DNA of 64,000 nucleotides, from assembly GCA_964057225.1 (NCBI GenBank), contig OZ059896.1, positions 372,001 to 436,000 of the forward strand, read 5' to 3'. The notes beneath the pieces were generated by a model that saw only the letters and a program-made list of their open reading frames with translations, made no database searches and was not told the DNA's origin. The translations under genes and the position numbers were made by a program. Below are positions 23,300 through 37,160 of the stretch, one piece after another. This stretch comes from Auanema rhodensis. Its lineage: Eukaryota > Nematoda > Chromadorea > Rhabditida > Rhabditidae. How positions within the stretch are numbered: position 1 is the first letter of the stretch; each line of letters starts with the position of its first letter.

Positions 23300-25330
23300 T
23301 GAAGCGAGTTACATACCAAGTGCACATCACGTGTACATTTAATTAGCATAAATTAAAGTTCACGTAAATTTCAAAGTCATGGTTACCATGAAGTAATATC
23401 AATAAAAATTTGTTTTTAGACTAATATGGACATGGGGAATCTAATTTTGAAAACCGCATCTCTTTATCTTTCACGTGAAGCGAGTTACATACCAAGTGCA
23501 CATCACGTGTACATTTAATTAGCATGAATTAAAGTTCACGTAAATTTCAAAGTCATGGTTAGCATGCACCAATATCAATAAAAATTTGTATTTAGACTAA
23601 TATGGACATGGGGAATCTAATTTTGAAAACCGCATCTCTTTATCTTTCACGTGAAGCGAGTTACATACCAAGTGCACATCACGTGTACATTTAATTAGCA
23701 TAAATTAAAGTTCACGTAAATTTCAAAGTCATGGTTACCATGCACCAATATCAATAAAAATTTGTTTTTAGACTAATATGGACATGGGGAATCTAATTTT
23801 GAAAACTGCATCTCTTTATCTTTCACGTGAAGCGAGTTACATACCAAGTGCACATCACGTGTACATTTAATTAGCATAAATTAAAGTTCACGTAAATTTC
23901 AAAGTCATGGTTACCATGAAGCAATATCAATAAAAATTCGTTTTTAGACTAATATGGACATGGGGAATCTAATTTTGAAAATCGCATCTCTTTATCTTTC
24001 ACGTGAAGCGAGTTACATACCAAGTGCACATCACGTGTACATTTAATTAGCATAAATTAAAGTTCACGTAAATTTCAAAGTCATGGTTACCATGAAGCAA
24101 TATCAATAAAAATTTGTTTTTAGACTAATATGGAAATGGGGAATCTAATTTTGAAAACCGCATCTCTTTATCTTTCACGTGAAGCGAGTTACATACCAAG
24201 TGCACATCACGTGTACATTTAATTAGCATAAATTAAAGTTCACGTAAATTTCAAAGTCATGGTTACCATGAAGCAATATCAATAAAAATTCGTTTTTAGA
24301 CTAATATGGACATGGGGAATCTAATTTTGAAAACCGCATCTCTTTATCTTTCACGTGAAGCGAGTTACATACCAAGTGCACATCACGTGTACATTTAATT
24401 AGCATAAATTAAAGTTCACGTAAATTTCAAAGTCATGGTTACCATGAACCAATATCAATAAAAATTTGTTTTTACACTAATATGGACATGGGGAATCTAA
24501 TTTTGAAAACCGCATCTCTTTATCTTTCACGTGAAGCGAGTTACATACCAAGTGCACATCACGTGTACATTTAATTAGCATAAATTAAAGTTCACGTAAA
24601 TTTCAAAGTCATGGTTACCATGAAGCAATATCAATAAAAATTTGTTTTTAGCCTAATATGGACATGGGGAATCTAATTTTGAAAACCGCATCTCTTTATC
24701 TTTCACGTGAAGCGAGTTACATACCAAGTGCACATCACGTGTACATTTAATTAGCATGAATTTAAGTTCACGTAAATTTCAAAGTCATGGTTACCATGCA
24801 CCAATATCAATAAAAATTTGTTTTTAGACTAATATGGACATGGGGAATCTAATTTTGAAAACCGCATCTCTTTATCTTTCACGTGAAGCGAGTTACATAC
24901 CGAGTGCACATCACGTGTACATTTAATTAGCATAAATTAAAGTTCACGTAAATTTCAAAGTCATGGTTACCATGCACCAATATCAATAAAAATTTGTTTT
25001 TAGACTAATATGGACATGGGGAATCTAATTTTGAAAACCGCATCTCTTTATCTTTTACGTGAAGCGAGTTACATACCGAGTGCACATCACGTGTACATTT
25101 AATTAACATAAATTAAAGTTCACGTAAATTTCAAAGTCATGGTTACCATGAACCAATATCAATAAAAATTTGTTTTTAGACTAATATGGACATGGGGAAT
25201 CTAATTTTGAAAACCGCATCTCTTTATCTTTCACGTGAAGCGAGTTACATACCAAGTGCACATCACGTGTACATTTAATTAGCATAAATTAAAGTTCACG
25301 TAAATTTCAAAGTCATGGTTACCATGCACC
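23300..25330. repeat. ~11-monomer block, copy 2 of the 4,400-bp-offset pair
   Basis: Partner of 18900-20930, with landmarks at 23394, 23561, 24652 and 25106. It has private changes GGAAATGG (about 24135), TTTACACTAA (about 24474) and TTTTACGTGA (25056). All three are also present in copy B of the large duplication, so they arose before that event. Confidence 0.75.
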
Positions 25331-27118
25331 AATATCAATAAAAATTTGTTTTTAGACTAATATGGACATGGGGAATCTAATTTTGAAAACCGCATCTCTT
25401 TATCTTTCACGTGAAGCGAGTTACATACCAAGTGCACATCACGTGTACATTTAATTAGCATAAATTAAAGTTCACGTAAATTTCAAAGTCATGGTTACCA
25501 TGAACCAATATCAATAAAAATTTGTTTTTAGACTAATATGGACATGGGGAATCTAATTTTGAAAACCGCATCTCTTTATCTTTCACGTGAAGCGAGTTAC
25601 ATACCAAGTGCACATCACGTGTACATTTAATTAGCATGAATTTAAGTTCACGTAAATTTCAAAGTCATGGTTACCATGCACCAATATCAATAAAAATTTG
25701 TTTTTAGACTAATATGGACATGGGGAATCTAATTTTGAAAACCGCATCTCTTTATCTTTCACGTGAAGCGAGTTACATACCGAGTGCACATCACGTGTAC
25801 ATTTAATTAGCATAAATTAAAGTTCACGTAAATTTCAAAGTCATGGTTACCATGCACCAATATCAATAAAAATTTGTTTTTAGACTAATATGGACATGGG
25901 GAATCTAATTTTGAAAACCGCATCTCTTTATCTTTCACGTGAAGCGAGTTACATACCAAGTGCACATCACGTGTACATTTAATTAGCATAAATTAAAGTT
26001 CACGTAAATTTCAAAGTCATGGTTACCATGAACCAATATCAATAAAAATTTGTTTTTAGACTAATATGGACATGGGGAATCTAATTTTGAAAACCGCATC
26101 TCTTTATCTTTCACGTGAAGCGAGTTACATACCAAGTGCACATCACGTGTACATTTAATTAGCATGAATTTAAGTTCACGTAAATTTCAAAGTCATGGTT
26201 ACCATGCACCAATATCAATAAAAATTTGTTTTCAGACTAATATGGACATGGGGAATCTAATTTTGAAAACCGCATCTCTTTATCTTTCACGTGAAGCGAG
26301 TTACATACCGAGTGCACATCACGTGTACATTTAATTAGCATAAATTAAAGTTCACGTAAATTTCAAAGTCATGGTTACCATGCACCAATATCAATAAAAA
26401 TTTGTTTTTAGACTAATATGGACATGGGGAATCTAATTTTGAAAACGGCATCTCTTTATCTTTCACGTGAAGCGAGTTACATACCAAGTGCACATCACGT
26501 GTAGATTTAATTAGCATAAATTAAAGTTCACGTAAATTTCAAAGTCATGGTTACCATGCACCAATATCAATAAAAACTTGTTTTTAGACTAATATGGACA
26601 TGGGAAATCTAATTTTGAAAACCGCATCTCTTTATCTTTCACGTGAAGCGAGTTACATACCAAGTGCACATCACGTGTACATTTAATTAGCATAAATTAA
26701 AGTTCACGTAAATTTCAAAGTCATGGTTACCATGCACCAATATCAATAAAAATTTGTTTTTAGACTAATATGGACATGGGGAATCTAATTTTGAAAACGG
26801 CATCTCTTTATCTTTCACGTGAAGCGAGTTACATACCAAGTGCACATCACGTGTAGATTTAATTAGCATAAATTAAAGTTCACGTAAATTTCAAAGTTAT
26901 GGTTACCATGCACCAATATCAATAAAAATTTGTTTTTAGACTAATATGGACATGGGGAATCTAATTTTGAAAACCGCATCTCTTTATCTTTCACGTGAAG
27001 CGAGTTACATACCAAGTGCACATCACGTGTACATTTAATTAGCATAAATTAAAGTTCACGTAAATTTCAAAGTCATGGTTACCATGAAGCAATATCAATA
27101 AAAATTTGTTTTTAGACT
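25190..27118. repeat. ~11-monomer spacer between the two 57-monomer copies
   Basis: This stretch has no partner at +11,968 bp. It has its own small HORs: CATGAATTTAAG units at about 25637 and 26165 are 528 bp (3 monomers) apart, each followed by a CCGAGTG unit (25782, 26310). Two units carrying both AACGGCATC and GTGTAGATT (26504, 26856) are 352 bp (2 monomers) apart. The CATGAATTTAAG/CCGAGTG pair is the same haplotype as at 20358 and 24757 inside copy A, so the spacer was itself partly built from copy A material. Confidence 0.75.
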
Positions 27119-30100
27119 AATATGGACATGGGGAATCTAATTTTGAAAACCGCATCTTTTTATCTTTCACGTGAAGCGAGTTACATACCAAGTGCACATC
27201 ACGTGTACATTTAATTAGCATAAATTGAAGTTCACGTAAATTTCAAAGTTATGGTTACCATGCACCAATATCAATAAAAATTTGTTTTTAGACTAATATG
27301 GACATGGGGAATCTAATTTTGAAAACCGCATCTCTTTATCTTTCACGTGAAGCGAGTTACATACCAAGTGCACATCACGTGTACATTTAATTAGCATAAA
27401 TTAAAGTTCACGTAAATTTCAAAGTCATGGTTACCATGCACCAATATCAATAAAAACTTGTTTTTAGACTAATATGGACATGGGGAATCTAATTTTGAAA
27501 ACCGCATCTCTTTATCTTTCACGTGAAGCGAGTTACATACCAAGTGCACATCACGTGTACATTTAATTAGCATAAATTAAAGTTCACGTAAATTTCAAAG
27601 TTATGGTTACCATGCACCAATATCAATAAAAATTTGTTTTTAGACTAATATGGACATGGGGAATCTAATTTTGAAAACCGCATCTCTTTATCTTTCACGT
27701 GAAGCGAGTTACATACCAAGTGCACATCACGTGTACATTTATTTAGCATAAATTAAAGTTCACGTAAATTTCAAAGTCATGGTTACCATGAAGCAATATC
27801 AATAAAAATTTGTTTTTAGACTAATATGGACATGGGGAATCTAATTTTGAAAACCGCATCTCTTTATCTTTCACGTGAAGCGAGTTACATACCAAGTGCA
27901 CATCACGTGTACATTTAATTAGCATAAATTAAAGTTCACGTAAATTTCAAAGTCATGGTTACCATGCACCAATATCAATAAAAACTTGTTTTTAGACTAA
28001 TATGGACATGGGGAATCTAATTTTGAAAACCGCATCTCTTTATCTTTCACGTGAAGCGAGTTACATACCAAGTGCACATCACGTGTACATTTAATTAGCA
28101 TAAATTAAAGTTCACGTAAATTTCAAAGTTATGGTTACCATGCACCAATATCAATAAAAATTTGTTTTTAGACTAATATGGACATGGGGAATCTAATTTT
28201 GAAAACCGCATCTCTTTATCTTTCACGTGAAGCGAGTTACATACCAAGTGCACATCACGTGTACATTTATTTAGCATAAATTAAAGTTCACGTAAATTTC
28301 AAAGTCATGGTTACCATGAAGCAATATCAATAAAAATTTGTTTTTAGACTAATATGGACATGGGGAATCTAATTTTGAAAACCGCATCTCTTTATCTTTC
28401 ACGTGAAGCGAGTTACATACCAAGTGCACATCACGTGTACATTTAATTAGCATAAATTAAAGTTCACGTAAATTTCAAAGTCATGGTTACCATGCACCAA
28501 TATCAATAAAAATTTGTTTTTAGACTAATATGGACATGGGGAATCTAATTTTGAAAACCGCATCTTTTTATCTTTCACGTGAAGCGAGTTACATACCAAG
28601 TGCACATCACGTGTACATTTAATTAGCATAAATTAAAGTTCACGTAAATTTCAAAGTCATGGTTACCATGCACCAATATCAATAAAAATTTGTTTTTAGA
28701 CTAATATGGACATGGGGAATCTAATTTTGAAAACCGCATCTTTTTATCTTTCACGTGAAGCGAGTTACATACCAAGTGCACATCACGTGTACATTTAATT
28801 AGCATAAATTGAAGTTCACGTAAATTTCAAAGTTATGGTTACCATGCACCAATATCAATAAAAATTTGTTTTTAGACTAATATGGACATGGGGAATCTAA
28901 TTTTGAAAACCGCATCTCTTTATCTTTCACGTGAAGCGAGTTACATACCAAGTGCACATCACGTGTACATTTAATTAGCATAAATTAAAGTTCACGTAAA
29001 TTTCAAAGTCATGGTTACCATGAACCAATATCAATAAAAATTTGTTTTTAGACTAATATGGACATGGGGAATCTAATTTTGAAAATCGCATCTCTTTATC
29101 TTTCACGTGAAGCGAGTTACATACCAAGTGCACATCACGTGTACATTTAATTAGCATAAATTAAAGTTCACGTAAATTTCAAAGTCATGGTTACCATGAA
29201 CCAATATCAATAAAAATTTGTTTTTAGACTAATATGGACATGGGGAATCTAATTTTGAAAACCGCATCTCTTTATCTTTCACGTGAAGCGAGTTACATAC
29301 CAAGTGCACATCACGTGTACATTTAATTAGCATAAATTAAAGTTCACGTAAATTTCAAAGTCATGGTTACCATGAAGTAATATCAATAAAAATTTGTTTT
29401 TAGACTAATATGGACATGGGGAATCTAATTTTGAAAACCGCATCTCTTTATCTTTCACGTGAAGCGAGTTACATACCAAGTGCACATCACGTGTACATTT
29501 AATTAGCATGAATTAAAGTTCACGTAAATTTCAAAGTCATGGTTACCATGCACCAATATCAATAAAAATTGGTATTTAGACTAATATGGACATGGGGAAT
29601 CTAATTTTGAAAACCGCATCTCTTTATCTTTCACGTGAAGCGAGTTACATACCAAGTGCACATCACGTGTACATTTATTTAGCATAAATTAAAGTTCACG
29701 TAAATTTCAAAGTCATGGTTACCATGAAGCAATATCAATAAAAATTTGTTTTTAGACTAATATGGACATGGGGAATCTAATTTTGAAAACCGCATCTCTT
29801 TATCTTTCACGTGAAGCGAGTTACATACCAAGTGCACATCACGTGTACATTTAATTAGCATAAATTAAAGTTCACGTAAATTTCAAAGTTATGGTTACCA
29901 TGCACCAATATCAATAAAAATTTGTTTTTAGACTAATATGGACATGGGGAATCTAATTTTGAAAACCGCATCTCTTTATCTTTCACGTGAAGCGAGTTAC
30001 ATACCAAGTGCACATCACGTGTACATTTAATTAGCATAAATTAAAGTTCACGTAAATTTCAAAGTCATGGTTACCATGAACCAATATCAATAAAAATTTG

Positions 30101-33100
30101 TTTTTAGACTAATATGGACATGGGGAATCTAATTTTGAAAACCGCATCTCTTTATCTTTCACGTGAAGCGAGTTACATACCAAGTGCACATCACGTGTAC
30201 ATTTAATTAGCATAAATTAAAGTTCACGTAAATTTCAAAGTCATGGTTACCATGAAGCAATATCAATAAAAATTTGTTTTTAGACTAATATGGACATGGG
30301 GAATCTAATTTTGAAAACCGCATCTCTTTATCTTTCACGTGAAGCGAGTTACATACCAAGTGCACATCACGTGTACATTTAATTAGCATAAATTAAAGTT
30401 CACGTAAATTTCAAAGTCATGGTTACCATGAAGCAATATCAATAAAAATTCGTTTTTAGACTAATATGGACATGGGGAATCTAATTTTGAAAACCGCATC
30501 TCTTTATCTTTCACGTGAAGCGAGTTACATACCAAGTGCACATCACGTGTACATTTAATTAGCATAAATTAAAGTTCACGTAAATTTCAAAGTCATGGTT
30601 ACCATGAAGCAATATCAATAAAAATTTGTTTTTAGACTAATATGGACATGGGGAATCTAATTTTGAAAACCGCATCTCTTTATCTTTCACGTGAAGCGAG
30701 TTACATACCAAGTGCACATCACGTGTACATTTAATTAGCATAAATTAAAGTTCACGTAAATTTCAAAGTCATGGTTACCATGAACCAATATCAATAAAAA
30801 TTTGTTTTTAGACTAATATGGACATGGGGAATCTAATTTTGAAAACCGCATCTCTTTATCTTTCACGTGAAGCGAGTTACATACCAAGTGCACATCACGT
30901 GTACATTTAATTAGCATAAATTAAAGTTCACGTAAATTTCAAAGTCATGGTTACCATGAAGTAATATCAATAAAAATTTGTTTTTAGACTAATATGGACA
31001 TGGGGAATCTAATTTTGAAAACCGCATCTCTTTATCTTTCACGTGAAGCGAGTTACATACCAAGTGCACATCACGTGTACATTTAATTAGCATGAATTAA
31101 AGTTCACGTAAATTTCAAAGTCATGGTTAGCATGCACCAATATCAATAAAAATTTGTATTTAGACTAATATGGACATGGGGAATCTAATTTTGAAAACCG
31201 CATCTCTTTATCTTTCACGTGAAGCGAGTTACATACCAAGTGCACATCACGTGTACATTTAATTAGCATAAATTAAAGTTCACGTAAATTTCAAAGTCAT
31301 GGTTACCATGCACCAATATCAATAAAAATTTGTTTTTAGACTAATATGGACATGGGGAATCTAATTTTGAAAACTGCATCTCTTTATCTTTCACGTGAAG
31401 CGAGTTACATACCAAGTGCACATCACGTGTACATTTAATTAGCATAAATTAAAGTTCACGTAAATTTCAAAGTCATGGTTACCATGAACCAATATCAATA
31501 AAAATTTGTTTTTAGACTAATATGGACATGGGGAATCTAATTTTGAAAACCGCATCTCTTTATCTTTCACGTGAAGCGAGTTACATACCAAGTGCACATC
31601 ACGTGTACATTTAATTAGCATAAATTAAAGTTCACGTAAATTTCAAAGTCATGGTTACCATGAAGCAATATCAATAAAAATTCGTTTTTAGACTAATATG
31701 GACATGGGGAATCTAATTTTGAAAACCGCATCTCTTTATCTTTCACGTGAAGCGAGTTACATACCAAGTGCACATCACGTGTACATTTAATTAGCATAAA
31801 TTAAAGTTCACGTAAATTTCAAAGTCATGGTTACCATGAAGCAATATCAATAAAAATTCGTTTTTAGACTAATATGGACATGGGGAATCTAATTTTGAAA
31901 ACCGCATCTCTTTATCTTTCACGTGAAGCGAGTTACATACCAAGTGCACATCACGTGTACATTTAATTAGCATAAATTAAAGTTCACGTAAATTTCAAAG
32001 TCATGGTTACCATGAACCAATATCAATAAAAATTTGTTTTTAGACTAATATGGACATGGGGAATCTAATTTTGAAAACCGCATCTCTTTATCTTTCACGT
32101 GAAGCGAGTTACATACCAAGTGCACATCACGTGTACATTTAATTAGCATAAATTAAAGTTCACGTAAATTTCAAAGTCATGGTTACCATGAAGCAATATC
32201 AATAAAAATTTGTTTTTAGCCTAATATGGACATGGGGAATCTAATTTTGAAAACCGCATCTCTTTATCTTTCACGTGAAGCGAGTTACATACCAAGTGCA
32301 CATCACGTGTACATTTAATTAGCATGAATTTAAGTTCACGTAAATTTCAAAGTCATGGTTACCATGCACCAATATCAATAAAAATTTGTTTTTAGACTAA
32401 TATGGACATGGGGAATCTAATTTTGAAAACCGCATCTCTTTATCTTTCACGTGAAGCGAGTTACATACCGAGTGCACATCACGTGTACATTTAATTAGCA
32501 TAAATTAAAGTTCACGTAAATTTCAAAGTCATGGTTACCATGCACCAATATCAATAAAAATTTGTTTTTAGACTAATATGGACATGGGGAATCTAATTTT
32601 GAAAACCGCATCTCTTTATCTTTCACGTGAAGCGAGTTACATACCGAGTGCACATCACGTGTACATTTAATTAACATAAATAAAAGTTCACGTAAATTTC
32701 AAAGTCATGGTTACCATGAACCAATATCAATAAAAATTTGTTTTTAGACTAATATGGACATGGGGAATCTAATTTTGAAAACCGCATCTCTTTATCTTTC
32801 ACGTGAAGCGAGTTACATACCAAGTGCACATCACGTGTACATTTAATTAGCATAAATTAAAGTTCACGTAAATTTCAAAGTCATGGTTACCATGCACCAA
32901 TATCAATAAAAATTTGTTTTTAGACTAATATGGACATGGGGAATCTAATTTTGAAAACCGCATCTCTTTATCTTTCACGTGAAGCGAGTTACATACCAAG
33001 TGCACATCACGTGTACATTTAATTAGCATAAATTAAAGTTCACGTAAATTTCAAAGTCATGGTTACCATGAAGCAATATCAATAAAAATTCGTTTTTAGA

Positions 33101-36100
33101 CTAATATGGACATGGGGAATCTAATTTTGAAAACCGCATCTCTTTATCTTTCACGTGAAGCGAGTTACATACCAAGTGCACATCACGTGTACATTTAATT
33201 AGCATAAATTAAAGTTCACGTAAATTTCAAAGTCATGGTTACCATGAAGCAATATCAATAAAAATTCGTTTTTTGACTAATATGGACATGGGGAATCTAA
33301 TTTTGAAAACCGCATCTCTTTATCTTTCACGTGAAGCGAGTTACATACCAAGTGCACATCACGTGTACATTTAATTAGCATAAATTAAAGTTCACGTAAA
33401 TTTCAAAGTCATGGTTACCATGCACCAATATCAATAAAAACTTGTTTTTAGACTAATATGGACATGGGGAATCTAATTTTGAAAACCGCATCTCTTTATC
33501 TTTCACGTGAAGCGAGTTACATACCAAGTGCACATCACGTGTACATTTAATTAGCATAAATTAAAGTTCACGTAAATTTCAAAGTTATGGTTACCATGCA
33601 CCAATATCAATAAAAATTTGTTTTTAGACTAATATGGACATGGGGAATCTAATTTTGAGAACCGCATCTCTTTATCTTTCACGTGAAGCGAGTTACATAC
33701 CAAGTGCACATCACGTGTACATTTAATTAGCATAAATTAAAGTTCACGTAAATTTCAAAGTCATGGTTACCATGAACCAATATCAATAAAAATTTGTTTT
33801 TAGACTAATATGGACATGGGGAATCTAATTTTGAAAACCGCATCTCTTTATCTTTCACGTGAAGCGAGTTACATACCAAGTGCACATCACGTGTACATTT
33901 AATTAGCATAAATTAAAGTTCACGTAAATTTCAAAGTCATGGTTACCATGAAGTAATATCAATAAAAATTTGTTTTTAGACTAATATGGACATGGGGAAT
34001 CTAATTTTGAAAACCGCATCTCTTTATCTTTCACGTGAAGCGAGTTACATACCAAGTGCACATCACGTGTACATTTAATTAGCATGAATTAAAGTTCACG
34101 TAAATTTCAAAGTCATGGTTACCATGCACCAATATCAATAAAAATTTGTATTTAGACTAATATGGACATGGGGAATCTAATTTTGAAAACCGCATCTCTT
34201 TATCTTTCACGTGAAGCGAGTTACATACCAAGTGCACATCACGTGTACATTTAATTAGCATAAATTAAAGTTCACGTAAATTTCAAAGTCATGGTTACCA
34301 TGCACCAATATCAATAAAAATTTGTTTTTAGACTAATATGGACATGGGGAATCTAATTTTGAAAACTGCATCTCTTTATCTTTCACGTGAAGCGAGTTAC
34401 ATACCAAGTGCACATCACGTGTACATTTAATTAGCATAAATTAAAGTTCACGTAAATTTCAAAGTCATGGTTACCATGAACCAATATCAATAAAAATTTG
34501 TTTTTAGACTAATATGGACATGGGGAATCTAATTTTGAAAACCGCATCTCTTTATCTTTCACGTGAAGCGAGTTACATACCAAGTGCACATCACGTGTAC
34601 ATTTAATTAGCATAAATTAAAGTTCACGTAAATTTCAAAGTCATGGTTACCATGAAGCAATATCAATAAAAATTCGTTTTTAGACTAATATGGACATGGG
34701 GAATCTAATTTTGAAAATCGCATCTCTTTATCTTTCACGTGAAGCGAGTTACATACCAAGTGCACATCACGTGTACATTTAATTAGCATAAATTAAAGTT
34801 CACGTAAATTTCAAAGTCATGGTTACCATGAAGCAATATCAATAAAAATTTGTTTTTAGACTAATATGGACATGGGGAATCTAATTTTGAAAACCGCATC
34901 TCTTTATCTTTCACGTGAAGCGAGTTACATACCAAGTGCACATCACGTGTACATTTAATTAGCATAAATTAAAGTTCACGTAAATTTCAAAGTCATGGTT
35001 ACCATGAAGCAATATCAATAAAAATTCGTTTTTAGACTAATATGGACATGGGGAATCTAATTTTGAAAACCGCATCTCTTTATCTTTCACGTGAAGCGAG
35101 TTACATACCAAGTGCACATCACGTGTACATTTAATTAGCATAAATTAAAGTTCACGTAAATTTCAAAGTCATGGTTACCATGAAGCAATATCAATAAAAA
35201 TTTGTTTTTAGACTAATATGGACATGGGGAATCTAATTTTGAAAACCGCATCTCTTTATCTTTCACGTGAAGCGAGTTACATACCAAGTGCACATCACGT
35301 GTACATTTAATTAGCATAAATTAAAGTTCACGTAAATTTCAAAGTCATGGTTACCATGAAGTAATATCAATAAAAATTTGTTTTTAGACTAATATGGACA
35401 TGGGGAATCTAATTTTGAAAACCGCATCTCTTTATCTTTCACGTGAAGCGAGTTACATACCAAGTGCACATCACGTGTACATTTAATTAGCATGAATTAA
35501 AGTTCACGTAAATTTCAAAGTCATGGTTAGCATGCACCAATATCAATAAAAATTTGTATTTAGACTAATATGGACATGGGGAATCTAATTTTGAAAACCG
35601 CATCTCTTTATCTTTCACGTGAAGCGAGTTACATACCAAGTGCACATCACGTGTACATTTAATTAGCATAAATTAAAGTTCACGTAAATTTCAAAGTCAT
35701 GGTTACCATGCACCAATATCAATAAAAATTTGTTTTTAGACTAATATGGACATGGGGAATCTAATTTTGAAAACTGCATCTCTTTATCTTTCACGTGAAG
35801 CGAGTTACATACCAAGTGCACATCACGTGTACATTTAATTAGCATAAATTAAAGTTCACGTAAATTTCAAAGTCATGGTTACCATGAAGCAATATCAATA
35901 AAAATTCGTTTTTAGACTAATATGGACATGGGGAATCTAATTTTGAAAATCGCATCTCTTTATCTTTCACGTGAAGCGAGTTACATACCAAGTGCACATC
36001 ACGTGTACATTTAATTAGCATAAATTAAAGTTCACGTAAATTTCAAAGTCATGGTTACCATGAAGCAATATCAATAAAAATTTGTTTTTAGACTAATATG

Positions 36101-37160
36101 GAAATGGGGAATCTAATTTTGAAAACCGCATCTCTTTATCTTTCACGTGAAGCGAGTTACATACCAAGTGCACATCACGTGTACATTTAATTAGCATAAA
36201 TTAAAGTTCACGTAAATTTCAAAGTCATGGTTACCATGAAGCAATATCAATAAAAATTCGTTTTTAGACTAATATGGACATGGGGAATCTAATTTTGAAA
36301 ACCGCATCTCTTTATCTTTCACGTGAAGCGAGTTACATACCAAGTGCACATCACGTGTACATTTAATTAGCATAAATTAAAGTTCACGTAAATTTCAAAG
36401 TCATGGTTACCATGAACCAATATCAATAAAAATTTGTTTTTACACTAATATGGACATGGGGAATCTAATTTTGAAAACCGCATCTCTTTATCTTTCACGT
36501 GAAGCGAGTTACATACCAAGTGCACATCACGTGTACATTTAATTAGCATAAATTAAAGTTCACGTAAATTTCAAAGTCATGGTTACCATGAAGCAATATC
36601 AATAAAAATTTGTTTTTAGCCTAATATGGACATGGGGAATCTAATTTTGAAAACCGCATCTCTTTATCTTTCACGTGAAGCGAGTTACATACCAAGTGCA
36701 CATCACGTGTACATTTAATTAGCATGAATTTAAGTTCACGTAAATTTCAAAGTCATGGTTACCATGCACCAATATCAATAAAAATTTGTTTTTAGACTAA
36801 TATGGACATGGGGAATCTAATTTTGAAAACCGCATCTCTTTATCTTTCACGTGAAGCGAGTTACATACCGAGTGCACATCACGTGTACATTTAATTAGCA
36901 TAAATTAAAGTTCACGTAAATTTCAAAGTCATGGTTACCATGCACCAATATCAATAAAAATTTGTTTTTAGACTAATATGGACATGGGGAATCTAATTTT
37001 GAAAACCGCATCTCTTTATCTTTTACGTGAAGCGAGTTACATACCGAGTGCACATCACGTGTACATTTAATTAACATAAATTAAAGTTCACGTAAATTTC
37101 AAAGTCATGGTTACCATGAACCAATATCAATAAAAATTTGTTTTTAGACTAATATGGACA
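27118..37160. repeat. ~57-monomer duplicated block, copy B (~10.0 kb)
   Basis: This copy matches 15150-25190 at +11,968 bp: 27158, 27227, 28566, 28742, 29378, 30962, 33659, 33954, 35362 and 37024 are partners of 15190, 15259, 16598, 16774, 17410, 18994, 21691, 21986, 23394 and 25056. It lies in direct orientation, separated from copy A by about 11 monomers. Its right edge (before 37193, the first CTTCATC) coincides with a change of variant repertoire in the array. Confidence 0.9.

Larger units (their letters stand above)
15150..25190. repeat. ~57-monomer duplicated block, copy A (~10.0 kb)
   Basis: From about 15190 to about 25106 each landmark recurs at exactly +11,968 bp (68 monomers). Examples are GCATCTTTTT (15190, 16598, 16774), AATTGAAG (15259), GAAAATCGC (17117 area), GAAGTAAT (17410, 18994, 21986, 23394), TTGGTATTTAG (17602 area), GGTTAGCATG (19161, 23561), GCCTAATATG (20252), TTAACATAAATAAAAG (20707 area), TTTTTTGACT (21306 area), GAGAACC (21691), GGAAATGG (24135 area), TTTACACTAA (24474 area) and TTTTACGTGA (25056). 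All 57 hinge states read the same order in both copies. The left limit lies between 15119 (differs) and 15190; the right limit lies between 25106 and 25225 (differs). I saw no indel or disagreement in between, but did not compare every base. Confidence 0.9.
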
